Shown: positions 22,023 to 32,522 of the stretch, in pieces
How the letters are laid out: every line of letters starts with the position of its first letter
Numbering within the stretch: the first letter of the stretch is position 1
From: Sorex araneus
Lineage: Eukaryota; Chordata; Mammalia; Eulipotyphla; Soricidae
Assembly: GCF_027595985.1 (NCBI RefSeq)
Contig: NC_073305.1
Coordinates: 170,074,172 to 170,138,171, forward strand
Reading direction: 5' to 3'
Length of the DNA: 64,000 nt
Made by a program: the position numbers and the translations under genes
The notes under the pieces: generated by a model
What the model saw: only the letters and a program-made list of their open reading frames with translations
What the model was told of the DNA's origin: nothing
The model's database searches: none

Positions 22023-22440
22023 TCTCTCTCTCCTCTCTCCTCTCTCTCTCTTTATCTCTCTCTTTTTCCTTTTAGGCATTATAGTTTGCAATACAGATAC
22101 TGACAGGTTATCATGTTTGTTCCTTTTCCTAGTTTCAGCACGAAGTTTCTGTCCAGAGTGATCATTTCCAACTCTCTTTGTCATAGTGGTCCCTTCTCCA
22201 TATCAGCTTCCCTTTCCCCCCAGCACTTGAGGCAGGCTTCCAATCCTCCTTGATTGTTTCAATCAGACATCACCCCAATACTGGTCTCACCACCAAAGAA
22301 CCTCCTTCTGTCCACTAATGTCCCCAGGACCTCTCCGTTTCCCCATATGAGCTCAATTCTGTAGAGCAACTCTCCAGTTTTGATGCCTGTGGCCCTTCAC
22401 TTTTTCTTATTATGTTTTTAATATCCCACATATGAGACAA
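21770..22440 (-). mobile_element. L1 3' end, type A, antisense
   Basis: The + strand shows the reverse complement of the type A 3' UTR: gtgattcaccctgaggtaca, caccagtgttcattccccac, the (CT)n-expanded polypurine tract, then gtccagagtgatcatttcca and the transition towards the ORF2 end (cccacatatgagacaaat). It is 5' truncated. Confidence 0.88.
21957..22060. repeat. (CT)n microsatellite inside an L1 3' UTR
   Basis: A pure CT block of about 60 bp continues into an imperfect CT-rich region. It occupies the place of the L1 polypurine tract. Confidence 0.96.
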
Positions 22441-22623
22441 ATTTTTCTTGTTGGTGTTGTAAGAGGACATGACAACTACACACATATATGAATAAAGCTG
22501 AATTCTTAAAAATCCACAAAATAGTAATCAATAATAAGGTGATAATTTTTCCAACAATTATAATTTTTTCTTATTTTATAGACATATACATTAAAAAATC
22601 AATAATATGGGTACTGAAATGAT

Positions 22624-22867
22624 GGGCTGGAGCGATAGCACAGTGGTTGGGCTTTTGCCTTTCACGCGGCCAATCCATGTTCGATTCCTCCGCCCCTCTC
22701 GGAGAGCCCAGCAAACTACTGAGAGTATGGAGCCCGCACAGCAGAGCCTGGCAAGCTACCCTTGCGTATTGGATATGCCAAAAACAGTAACAATAAGTCT
22801 CTCAATGAGAGACGTTACTGGTGCCCACTCCAACAAATTGATGAGCAACGGGATGACAGTGACAGTG
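22624..22867 (+). mobile_element. Long-form SINE with RTE-type tail
   Basis: Full-length copy with a perfect 11-bp target duplication, actgaaatgat, at 22613-22623 and 22868-22878. The target site is the head of another SINE, so this is a SINE-in-SINE insertion. Confidence 0.94.
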
Positions 22868-23028
22868 ACTGAAATGATAGGGTGCTTGCCTGGCATGAGG
22901 CCAATCTCTAATCCCTGGCACCACATATGCTCCCCTGGGCCCTACTAGGAGTGATTCTTGAGTGCAGAGCCAGAAGCAAGCCCTGAGTTCTGTCAGGTGT
23001 AGCCCCCCACCAATACAACAAAACAAGA
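22868..23028 (+). mobile_element. SOR-type SINE, short form, interrupted at its head
   Basis: The body starts in gatagggtgcttgcctggca and runs to gtgtagccccccacc plus an A-rich tail. Its 5' end was split by the long-form SINE. Confidence 0.85.
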
Positions 23029-23104
23029 GTATAAATAATTCTATGATTATAAAATTTTGTATTTACATGAAAGAGATAAATCTTACAAATATACAATTTA
23101 GTGG

Positions 23105-23753
23105 CAGGGAGTCTCTTGTCCCCATGACTGGCTGTCTTCCCTGGGGCCCCTTGGAGGGGGTGGGCTTCAGTTTCCCTCCCCTCCCCGAGCAGAGTTCCCA
23201 TGGCCGAAGACCTCCAGATCCTAGCCTCAGCCTTGCTCAAGGCCCCACTTCACACGTTTGGATGAGCCTCACACATGAAGGAACCTGCAGAGGAACCCAG
23301 CTGTGTGGGCTGAGACCTCCAAGCCTGCTCAGATCGGGGCTGGGCCTCTTCCGCCCAGATTCTCCATTTTCCAGTACCTAGGTGGTCACACCCAGGGTTT
23401 GCCCCCTGCACCGTGTAATTCCACCAATGGCCAACATCCAGAGACTATAAAACCAAGCTCCCGGAAGAGCAACCACATAGCAGCTGTGTGATATCTTATA
23501 GCCTAGTTCTTCCTCTAGGAGAACCTGGCAAGCTACTGAGAGTTTCCTGCCCACATGGGACAGCCTTGCAAACTCCCCATGGCATATTCATATGCCAAAA
23601 CCAGTAACAATGATGGATCTCATTCCCTTGACCCTGAAAGAGCCTCCAATGTGGCACCATTGGAAAGGACGAGTAAAGAGAGGCTGCTAAAATCTTAGGG
23701 CTAGGATGAATGAAGATGTTACTGAGACCGCTCAAGAAATTCGATGATCAATG

Positions 23754-23799
<46 letters not shown>

Positions 23800-23800
23800 A
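23105..23800 (+). mobile_element. RTE-related LINE 3' segment with (ATG)n tail
   Basis: Sense-strand homologue of 18754-19260. It carries gccgaagacctccagatcct, ggccaacatccagagactat, cctggcaagctactgagag, atgccaaaaccagtaacaat, ctgaaagagcctccaatgtg and gatgatcaatggg, followed by (ATG)n at 23753-23799. The tail words are shared with the long-form SINE, but here an extra segment of about 80 bp sits between the cagtaacaa and gatgttactg words. Confidence 0.82.
23753..23800. repeat. (ATG)n microsatellite tail
   Basis: About 15 ATG units ending the adjoining element. Confidence 0.95.
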
Positions 23801-23804
23801 CAAT

Positions 23805-24490
23805 TTAGCAAGAATGAGGAGAGGAAACATTTTTTTTTTAATTTAAAGAAAACCAGAATTTCACATGTCTGCTTTAACTCTTGCTCATTGGACATTCTTC
23901 CTCTACATTCCCAGACTTGTTTGGCTTACAGCCCCCTTTTCAGACAAAAACTATTTAGTGGTCTCCTGGAAATTTAATTTCTTTACGCCAACAACCAACT
24001 CCTTATATTTACACCTATGGCCATTGCTGCCACCACTGAATTGATGCAGTGCCTCCTGTGAGGTAGTATGTCACTTTGGAAAATTGCTCTAAGTCTTGTG
24101 CTTGATGCTCTTTTTTTCTTTTTCTTTTCCCTTCAGGTACTCACCTTTGTGAAAGTATTGCTGGGGACAGGCCATGGGGGTGGAGATGTCTCGATATGAT
24201 TCAGCCTATCCCTGTATCCCATCAAAGAAGCCCTCCATTCCAGGATGTGGTTTTCAGCTTTTGCCACCTTGCTGCTCTGCTAATAGACAACAAAGACAGT
24301 CCCCAAAGGATGATGAGTCAGCCACATCAGAAAGTGTCAGGTCTATCATAGTCTGCTAGGTGGCTATTTGGGTGATGCTTGACTGCATCAGTGGACTGCT
24401 CAAATCCACACAAACTGCCTGTTAACCAATACTCTTGTTCTGATTTCACACTGATCTTGTCAACAGTCTATTATTAGGGCATTTTTGATG
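23805..24490. other. Unique sequence, nothing recognised
   Basis: A pyrimidine tract at 24108-24136 ends in cttcag, a splice-acceptor-like string. The frame behind it has no recognisable product. Confidence 0.35.
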
Positions 24491-24495
24491 TTTCT

Positions 24496-24661
24496 TTTTT
24501 TTTAGGTTATACTTAGTGGTGCTTAGGGCTTACTCCTGCCTCTGCTGTCCTTAGGGATCCCACCTGGAATACTTGGGGGACCATAGGAGGTGCCAGAGAT
24601 CGAGCCTGGGTTGGCTGCATCCAAGGCAAACACCCGACCTGCTGTACTATCGCTGCAGCCC
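24496..24661 (-). mobile_element. SOR-type SINE, short form, antisense
   Basis: A poly-T start, gtggtgcttagggcttactc, gccagagatcgagcctgggt and the end ctatcgctgcagccc. Confidence 0.9.
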
Positions 24662-25147
24662 AAATATAGCATCTGTTAAATGTTGCTATGCTGATCCCCT
24701 GGGGAACTTACTGCAATTTGGGAGTAGAGATAAACTTCTGTGCTTCCTAACAGGCTTCTTGTTTCTGCTCATGCTGCTGGTTCATCCACTGCACTCTGCA
24801 GAGTGAACTTCTATGGATAGTGTGTGTTGGGTTTGTCAACTGTTTCAAGTGTGGATTCCTTGTAACACAATGTACCTCAAAATTCCATCCATGGAAACTT
24901 CCATTGTGCTTTTAAGTCTACACTTGCTTTCCTGTTTGAACAGACTTACCTTGTATTATTTATAGTTGGTGGAAGCTCTGAAAGATTTAGAAAGAGGGAG
25001 CCTTTAGAACTTCCACCTACACAGTATATTTTGCTTCAAGAGAGCTCGTGTGAACTGGCTCACTAGTGTCTAGAGTGTTTTCCGATGGTAGAGTTAGGAG
25101 GTGGAAGTTGACTTATTTTTCACTGCAGATTTGGTTCTATTTTTACT

Positions 25148-25315
25148 ATGGTTTGGAGTAATCTCCCAAGCAGTACTTAGGGGGTCCTGGGGCCCCTTCT
25201 GGGGCGGAGAGTTCAATGTGACAGCCTGAGGATATGGGGCTGTTTGGGACCACGTGGTACCAGGAATTGAACTGGAGTCAGCCACATTTATGACATACAC
25301 CTTAATCCCTGTACC
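25148..25315 (-). mobile_element. SOR-type SINE, antisense, diverged
   Basis: Recognisable from gggaccacgtggtaccagga, attgaactggagtcagccac and the pyrimidine-rich head end. Confidence 0.6.
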
Positions 25316-25319
25316 CTTT

Positions 25320-26295
25320 CTCTCTCGCTCCTATCCTCACTAAATTTAAGTTCTATTTTTACTAAGGTTTTACTAAAATATTTTGTTCCCTGAAAACTCA
25401 AAACCCAAATCTGTTTTTTTTTTTTGGTTTGTTTGTTTTTGGACATTACCAAAACGAAGGAAGGATGAGCATAAAAGACAAATCAGTGCTTTTGACACAG
25501 CTTAGAATTATGAAACCTATTTATTTATTTGTTTTGTAGTTTCTGAGATCTATACATGCAAGTACACATACACACACAAACTCATGTGCATGCATACATG
25601 TACTCATAGTGCATACACTACTGAGCCATATCATCTTTGGCCCAATTGTGGAACATTTAAAATTATTTATTCTTTAGCATCTGTAATGCCTTTTGCAGAG
25701 TGGCAAAGAGAGAGGTTGTAGGATTTGGAGGTGAAATTTCCCACTCCCTAGATCAAAGTTACGGTCATGGAAATGGAGAAGAGAGACCCTAGGAGTGATG
25801 ACCTGATGCATCTGGTCAGCTGGTTCTCCTTCCAGAAAGACTGAAGATGCTTGGGACACCTGGGTATCTGCCATGATTATCCCCAGTAATCCTGAGAATG
25901 CGGGCAAATGGGTAAGTCTGAAGCATAATAAGGAAGCTATGTGTGCTTTGTCAGTTGAGATTGATGCTAAGATGTTCCCTGAAAGAAAGATAAAAACAGG
26001 AAGAGGCTTTAAATGGTGAACTTTGGCCAATGGTGTCAATCATGTGACAGTGCTATTGCCAGGATATTATCAGGATTTTCTTATGGAACTACTTCATTCA
26101 GCAAAACTTCATGCAGTAAAGTAGAACTTTCCATATAGGTTTGGACTGTTTTCCGTTCCAAGAATAGCCTTTGAATATTGCATATCACTCTTAGTAGTTA
26201 TTAATAAACCTTTGTGGGATGAGATAGATAGGATTTGGGTTTGCTAGCTACCTATAAATGATAAGAAGCAACAATTTAAATATATATATATTTTT
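25320..26295. other. Unique sequence, nothing recognised
   Basis: A 121-codon open frame on the minus strand (25674-26039) has no recognisable domain and no splice framing. I regard it as chance. Confidence 0.4.
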
Positions 26296-26308
26296 AAAAA
26301 TTGGAGAA

Positions 26309-26480
26309 GAGGACTGGAGCAATAGCACAGCAGGTAGGGTGTTTGCCTTGCACACGGCCAACCCAGGTCCGATTCCCAGCATCCCATATGATCCCCCGAG
26401 CACCACCAGGGGTAATTCCTGAGTGCAGAGCCAGGAGTAACCCCTGTGCATCTCCAGGTGTGACCCAAAAAGCAAAAAAA
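26309..26480 (+). mobile_element. SOR-type SINE, short form
   Basis: Young, full-length copy. A perfect 13-bp target duplication, aaaaattggagaa, lies at 26296-26308 and 26481-26493. Body gagcaccaccaggggtaatt; ends in gtgacccaaaaagc plus an A-tail. Confidence 0.96.
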
Positions 26481-26799
26481 AAAAATTGGAGAAAATATAG
26501 TAAAGGAAGTTAACGTTATTCAAATCACTTAAGAGACCCAAACAAATTTACTTTAAGGACATCTTTGGAATCCCTCTGAAGGAAATTACTACTAGAATTG
26601 CTTACCAAAGTACTTTCAATCAAGTTTTGGCAGTGGAGAACCAGGGAGGCCCTGGTGGAATTGGAGTTAAGAAAATACAGAAAATGAAGAGTGTGGAGTG
26701 GTGAAAATAATATTAACACCAACAAGAGGGGTTTGGCACTTTGGTGGTAGTTGTGGCTCAGTGACATTGTACACCCCAAAAGCATAAACATTAAAATTA

Positions 26800-26941
26800 T
26801 TGGGGCCAGAGAGATGGCACAGTGGTTAGGGCACTTAACTTGTATGCAACCTACCCAAGTTTGAATTCCTGACACTGCATATAGTTCCCCAAGCCCTGCC
26901 AGAGTGATTCCTGAACACAGAGTCAGATGTAAACCCTGACT
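26800..26941 (+). mobile_element. SOR-type SINE, short form, diverged
   Basis: Head ggggccagagagatggcaca, then ccctgccagagtgattcctg, truncated before the usual A-tail. Confidence 0.78.
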
Positions 26942-27028
26942 ATTTACCTGAATAAGCCCAAATTAACCTTGTCCCCCTCAGCTAAAACTATTATATACCT
27001 TGTTACTTCAATAACTAAACAATAATAA

Positions 27029-27228
27029 TCTGTCACTGTCATCCCGTTGCTCATCAGTTTGCTTGAGCGGGCACCAGTAAGGTCTCCATCGTGAGACTTG
27101 TTGTTACTGTTTTTGACATATGCCATACAGTTTTTGAATATGCCACAGGTAGCTTGCCAGGCTCTGCCATGCAGGCGAGATTCTCTCAGTAGCTTGCCAG
27201 GCTCTCGATAGGGGTGGAGGAAACAATA
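27029..27228 (-). mobile_element. Long-form SINE, antisense, head missing
   Basis: Reverse complement of the RTE-type tail: cactgtcatcccgttgctca, gagcgggcaccagtaaggtc, then two tagcttgccaggctct motifs. There is a short internal duplication around the tatgcca words. The tRNA head is absent. Confidence 0.88.
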
Positions 27229-27251
27229 AGAATAAGCCATAATAATCTTCT

Positions 27252-27499
27252 GGGGCTGGAGTGATAGCACAGCAGGTAGGGCATTTGCCTTGCACGAGGC
27301 CGACCCACCTTCGATTCTTCCGCCTCTCTCAGAGAGCCTGGCAAGCTACCGAGAGCATCTCTCCCGCACAACAGAGCCTGGCAAGCTACCCATGGCGTAT
27401 TCGATATGCCAAAACCAGTAACAAGAAGTCTCACAATGGAGACGTTACTGGTGCCCACTCGAGCAAATTGATGAGCAACAGGATGACAGTGATACAGTG
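27252..27499 (+). mobile_element. Long-form SINE with RTE-type tail
   Basis: Full-length copy with a 9-bp target duplication, aataatctt, at 27241-27249 and 27500-27508. It lies 23 bp from an antisense long-form copy, making an inverted pair. Confidence 0.93.
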
Positions 27500-27649
27500 A
27501 ATAATCTTATGAAGAAGTGAACACTTTTTGCATCTTTCAGTGATCTTTCATTTATGTGAAATTCCATACCTGGTTATCTATGTTTATGGAGGATATGAAG
27601 CATGTAGCAGAAGGTACTCTATTAGGATTTACATAAAGAAATCCAATTG

Positions 27650-27732
27650 TATGAATGGAACCGAATCATGAACAACTTGTGAATGTATAATCTTATAGTG
27701 ATTCAATAATAAAATAAAATAAAATAAAATAT
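27650..27732 (+). mobile_element. L1 3' terminus fragment
   Basis: ccgaatcatgaacaacttgt, then cttatagtgattcaata and an (AAAAT)n tail, the terminal words of the L1 3' UTR. Confidence 0.75.
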
Positions 27733-27744
27733 TTAGGGGCTCCA

Positions 27745-27863
27745 GAGACAATTGGTCAGCATACTAAAGTGGCAGGCTACAAAACTAGTGCACCACATTC
27801 TGTTGTGTCTCTATAGGCAAAGAAATAGAAGAGGAAAATTTTCCATTTAAAATTTCCTGAGAA
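27745..27863 (+). mobile_element. Older L1 ORF2 fragment, 5' part
   Basis: ggcaggctacaaaactagtg and the following words match a mid-to-late segment of L1 ORF2. It continues after a nested insertion at 28343. Confidence 0.7.
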
Positions 27864-28342
27864 GCCTGTCTCAAGTACTGGGAGAGAAGATGATTGGGAT
27901 AAAGAAGGGAGAATTATGACAAAGAGAATTAGAAATGATCACTCTGGATAGGAACTGCATACTGAAACTAGGTAAAGGAACACACATGATAACTTTTCAG
28001 TATTTGTATTGCAGACAATAGTGTCCAGAAGGAGAGAGACAGAGACAGAAACAGACAGAGACAGACAGACAGAGAGAGGGAGAGACAGAGAAAGAGAGAC
28101 AGAGAGACAGAGAGAGAAAGAAGGAAAGTGTCTGCTATAGAGCCATAGAGGTGGGCTGGGGGAGGGTGGGTAGGAGGGAAACTGGGGACATTGGTGGTGG
28201 GAAATGGACACTGGTGAAGGAGGGGTATTGGATTGTTGTATGACTGAAACCCCATCATGAACAACTTTGTAACTGTGTATCTCATGGTGAATCAATTAAA
28301 AAATAAACATTTAAAAATAAACTTAAAAAAATAAAATTTAAT
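27864..28342 (+). mobile_element. L1 3' end, type A, nested in an older L1
   Basis: Type A 3' UTR with a polypurine tract at 28030-28130 and an A-rich tail. A 15-bp target duplication with one mismatch (aaaatttcctgagaa at 27849-27863; aaaatttcctcagaa at 28343-28357) marks its insertion into L1 ORF2 sequence. Confidence 0.9.
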
Positions 28343-28650
28343 AAAATTTCCTCAGAAAAAAGCATCTAGGATAAAAGTTGTTCAAAACTGGTAAAAGATG
28401 TGTATTTTGAAAATTCTAAAACTTAGTAAAAGTAATTTTTTAAAGATGCAAGAAGGGAAAAGATATCTGTGTTTAAATGTTGGAAGAATTGAACATGGTT
28501 TAAAATGACCATCCTGACCAAGTACGTGTACTGACTCAATGCAATCACTATCAAAACTGCAATAATATTCTTTGAGGACATTAGAACAAGGAACCACTAA
28601 GACCTTGAAAAAAAATTCAAGTTTGGAGATTGGCGTGATGTATGTGATAC
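28343..28650 (+). mobile_element. Older L1 ORF2 fragment, 3' part
   Basis: Continues the split L1 ORF2: catctaggataaaagttg, then gaccatcctgaccaagtacg, gactcaatgcaatcactatc and aaaactgcaataatattctt. It has many stops. Confidence 0.75.
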
Positions 28651-28735
28651 TCAACTACCTGTCACTTTCCCAGTATTTAAAGAGTAAAGAGAGCCATATT
28701 CCATTCAAAAGTTTATACTTGCTTATCTCTGCCTA

Positions 28736-28997
28736 GGGCTGGAGCGATAGCATAGCGGGTTGGGCGTCTTTGGGCGTCTGCCTTGCATGCGGCCGACCCG
28801 GGTTCGATTCCTCTGTCCCTCTCAAAGAGCCTGGCAAGCTACTGAGAGTATCCCGCCCGCAGGGCAGAGCCTGGCGAGCTACCTGTGGTGTATTTGATAT
28901 ACCAAAAACAGTAACAACAAGTTTCACAATGGAGACTTATTGGTACCCGCTCGAGCAAATCGATAAGCAATGGGATGACAGTGGCAGTGATACAGTG
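28736..28997 (+). mobile_element. Long-form SINE with RTE-type tail
   Basis: Full length. The head carries a small duplication (tgggcgtc twice). A short target duplication is visible (tatctctgc near 28724; gatctctgc near 28997). Confidence 0.92.
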
Positions 28998-29194
28998 ATC
29001 TCTGCTGGGAGGCTTGATGGAGGGACACAAGCCTTATTGTGTGATTGTTGAGCAGTCAACAGTGCTGAACAAGTATTGCCCAAGTCTCTGCTTTGTGACA
29101 GGAAGAAAAGCAAAGCAAAATTCAGCTCATGGAGCCTGTATTATAGTGGAAAGTAAAGATGAAACCAGATAACTGGGTAGAAAGGGAAGGTCAG

Positions 29195-29230
29195 AAATTT
29201 AGTATTGCAAGTCACGGTGCCCAAAAGGGG

Positions 29231-29295
<65 letters not shown>

Positions 29296-29515
29296 AGCCT
29301 GCCATGGAGACAGGCTGCTGGGGTGGGGGGTTATGGGAGGGAAACTGGTGACACTGGTGCTGGAAAATGTCCATACACCCTAGTGGAGGAATGGGTGTTG
29401 GAACACGGTATGACGGAAACCTGACCAGCCTAATCATGAACAGCCTAATCATGATTAGGCGCTCCTAATCATGAATCATCAAAAGCTGTTTAATCTAGCT
29501 CACAGTGATCAAAAA
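29195..29515 (+). mobile_element. L1 3' end, type A, with (CA)n replacing the polypurine tract
   Basis: The flanks are type A (tagtattgcaagtcacggtg, agagcctgccatggagacag, aacacggtatgacggaaacc), but a (CA)n array fills the usual polypurine position. The 3' terminus is scrambled by a short duplication of cctaatcatgaac words at 29430-29475. Confidence 0.85.
29232..29293. repeat. (CA)n microsatellite inside an L1 3' UTR
   Basis: About 30 CA units. Confidence 0.97.
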
Positions 29516-29519
29516 AAGA

Positions 29520-30360
29520 AAGTATTTAATCCGTAGTATGCTTCTGCAAGAGAAAAGAGAAACCAGTGGGAACTGAACTAAACTTTTGCTGGAAGAGACG
29601 GGCATATGTACAGGAAACCATGGGCTTGCAGGGAGACGGGTGTTTGCAACTTGTATTTATCAGAGTTAGGTCCTACCCTCCCACAGAAGATGGGCGGCTG
29701 GAGCCCTCTCTCCTGTGTAGGTTGTAACAAGTAACATTTTCTTTTGGAAGCCTTGAGTTTTCTCTGCTGGGCGCTCCCCAGGGGTCGGGATCATCCTAAG
29801 GATACAGCCTTGAGCAATTAGAAATTGTTCATTCAAACTCTCACAGGCCAAGTTTGAGGCGTAGGTAAGAAGAAGCCTCAGTGGATCCTGGGCTGGAGTT
29901 TGTTTTCAACAAGAATCTATGTCTGAAGAGAAAGAGAGAGAGAGAATAAGCAAAGCATTGAAAAGAATGAGTGGTTAGTAAAATGTGGGGAGGGAAACCA
30001 GGCATTTTGGGGGAAGAAGTGTTGAAACGACAGTTTTCGACATGGAAGTCAAAGCAAGCCTCTCCAACAAAGCAGAGACGTGTCCGAGCGAAACTTGCAG
30101 ACAGCTGAGGATAGTGATTCCACAGGAAAGCAAAGGTGAAGGCTTGTAGCAGGGGTGTTTTCTGTCAGAGAAGGGTGGAATGATGTAGGGAGGACTGCAG
30201 GATGGGAGCTAAGAGAGGTAATGGGGGTCCTAGGCCTCTGTGGGGCATTCTGGTGGTGCTGAGAGACATGGAAATAGGTGGAGGACTTTGGGCAGAGGGT
30301 CATCGTGTTCTTGGAGCGGGTTAATGTTTTGAAATGTCTATATCACCTTAAGAATGACTT
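29520..30360. other. Unique sequence, nothing recognised
   Basis: No exon or repeat supported. Confidence 0.4.
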
Positions 30361-30365
30361 CATCG

Positions 30366-30480
30366 GGAGCTGGTACAGGGGCTATGGCACATACCTTGTG
30401 TGCAGCCGACCCTGGTTCAATCCCTGGTTCAATCCCACGTGGGCACCACGTGGTCGCCAGAGCTCTGATGGCCAAGGACT
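30366..30480 (+). mobile_element. SOR-type SINE, degraded
   Basis: gagctggtacaggggctatg, then a duplicated tggttcaatccc word and further loose matches. Confidence 0.6.
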
Positions 30481-30879
30481 TTCACATTGACTGCCCGCCC
30501 AGCCGTCTCTGTGAGTGCTCCCCAGCCTCCTGAGCACTGCCTGGGAAACTTCCTCAGCATTCTCCGTCCCCCTCCCGACCCCTCCCCCTCAACATGAATG
30601 AATCCACAGGTATAGCAGAGATCTGTGTGACCTCTTCCTTCCCACTTCCTGTAGTGAATGGAAGCAGTCAGCAAATTTTTGTGGACTTGAATGTTAGTAT
30701 TAGGTGGACCTACCTATGCTAATAGCTTTTAGAGTGTTTTCCTGTCAACTCGAACAACTCACAATGAAATTGAAGAGTAATTGAAACAGCAATTTTTCAC
30801 TTTCCCAGCTTTGATAGACTCAATTTGTATTTTCCCCATCATTGATAGAGTATCTGTACACAGACATTTTTATTCTATG

Positions 30880-31048
30880 GTGGGGGAGGTCTTGGGGCCA
30901 CACCTTGCAGTGCTCAGAGGTTACTCCTGACTCTCTGCTCAGTGATCACTACTGGCGGAGCTCGGGGGACCATATGGGATGTTGTACCTGGAGAGCAAAC
31001 CTGGATCAAGGCAAGAAACCTACCTGTTGTACTCTTGCTCTAGCCCCC
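30880..31048 (-). mobile_element. SOR-type SINE, short form, antisense
   Basis: ggggccacaccttgcagtgc, gggggaccatatgggatgtt, and the end gtactcttgctctagccccc. Confidence 0.87.
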
Positions 31049-31117
31049 TAAATGAATATATTTGTAAAAGTTGAAGGTCCAGCTAATGCTGCTGCATATA
31101 TATATGTATATATATGT

Positions 31118-31298
31118 TTATTTATTTATTTATTGCTTTTTGGGTCACACCTGGTGATGCACAGGGGTTACTCCTGGCTCTGCACTCAGGAATTACTCCT
31201 GGCGGTGCTCAGGGGACCATATGGGATGCTGGGAATCGAACCCGGGTCGGCTGCGTGTAAGGCAAACGCCCTACCCGCTGTGCTATTGCTCCAGCCCC
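31118..31298 (-). mobile_element. SOR-type SINE, short form, antisense, young
   Basis: (TTTA)n tail, then tttttgggtcacacctggtg, gggaatcgaacccgggtcgg and tgctattgctccagcccc. A probable diverged target duplication is gctgcatat / gctacatat. Confidence 0.95.
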
Positions 31299-31299
31299 A

Positions 31300-31573
31300 A
31301 CTGCTACATATTTTAAATGAAAAGTAATTCTTAACAGTCTCCAACCTAACTTGTCTTTACAGCTAACCCACAGCTCTTTAACTTGTTTCCTTTCAAGCCA
31401 GTTCTGTGAAAAACAGAAACATAGGAATGAATTCTCTTCTCTCTGTAGATTTGGGTTGATGGCATGTGTAGTCTTACAAACTACATTGTTTACTCAAAGC
31501 GTTCTTAAACATCCTTACGGCAGCATGCATGGTTCTGCTTCATTCATTTTAAAGGTTGCAAAATATTTAGTCT
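31300..31573. other. Unique sequence between SINEs
   Basis: Nothing recognised. Confidence 0.35.
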
Positions 31574-31588
31574 AGATATGCCAGATTT

Positions 31589-31841
31589 GGGGCTGGAGTG
31601 ATAGCACAGCAGGTAGGGTGTTTGCCTCGCATGCGGCTGACCTGGGTTCGATTCCTCCATCCCTCTCAGAGAGCCCGGCAAGCTACCGAGAGTATCCCGC
31701 CCACATGGCAGAGCCTGGCAAGCTACCCATGGCGTATTCGATATGCCAAAAACAGTAACAAGTCTCACAATGGAGACCTTACTGGTGCCCACTCGAGCAA
31801 ATCAATGAGCAACGGGATGACAGTGATACAGTGACACAGTG
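31589..31841 (+). mobile_element. Long-form SINE with RTE-type tail
   Basis: Full length. A perfect 15-bp target duplication, agatatgccagattt, lies at 31574-31588 and 31842-31856. It ends in a short run of cagtgata/cagtgaca units. Confidence 0.96.
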
Positions 31842-31892
31842 AGATATGCCAGATTTTATACTCCCTTGTTGATAAGTATTCTGTTTTCTTTT

Positions 31893-32061
31893 TTTTTTCT
31901 TTTTGGGTCACACCCGGGGATGCACAGGGGTCATTCCTGGCTCTGCACTCAGGAATTACTCCTGGTGGTGCCCGGGGGACCATATAGAATGCTGGGAATT
32001 GAACCTGGGTCAGCTGCATGCAAGGCAAATGCCCTACTCGCTGTGCTATCTCGCTAGCCCC
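31893..32061 (-). mobile_element. SOR-type SINE, short form, antisense
   Basis: Perfect 14-bp target duplication, ttctgttttctttt, at 31879-31892 and 32062-32075. It has a T-rich start, gggtcacacccggggatgca, and the end ctatctcgctagcccc. Confidence 0.95.
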
Positions 32062-32079
32062 TTCTGTTTTCTTTTGATT

Positions 32080-32205
32080 TAATTCTTAACATTTATATAT
32101 TCTTAAAATTTATATATATTTATATATTTAATTCTTAATATATATAAATACATATTTATATACTTAATTCCTAAAATTTATATATATTTATATATTTATG
32201 ATTAT
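32080..32205. repeat. AT-rich imperfect tandem repeat
   Basis: Repeated tttatatatatttatatatt words separated by attctta/attccta, roughly a 50-bp period. Confidence 0.85.
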
Positions 32206-32522
32206 TGTTGGGGGGGTGGTTTGGGGCCATCCATGGAGGTGTCGGAGATGGAAGCGGGGCTCAGCTTCATGCAGAGCAGTCCATAATCACCTCTCTGGAC
32301 ACTGTTTTTGCAGCTTTAAAAATTGTCTTTAGACAAGATCATACAGTTTTACAATACTTATAAATCTTATAAGTGTTAGCATTTGCTGCATGAAATACTA
32401 TAATTTTTATAAAAAAACACTTAAGGCAGGTTTTTTGTAGTTTGCACATGAAAAATTAGAGTGATCCAAGCTAAAAGGAAATCTACTTTTCATCTGAAAT
32501 ACATATTCCATTTTGTCCTAAA

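Noticed and set aside
24120-24360. Possible exon after a pyrimidine tract ending in cttcag
   Set aside because: The acceptor-like string is attractive, but the following frame carries no motif, and no donor in a matching phase was convincing.
25674-26039. 121-codon minus-strand open frame
   Set aside because: No domain, promoter or splice framing. Regarded as chance.
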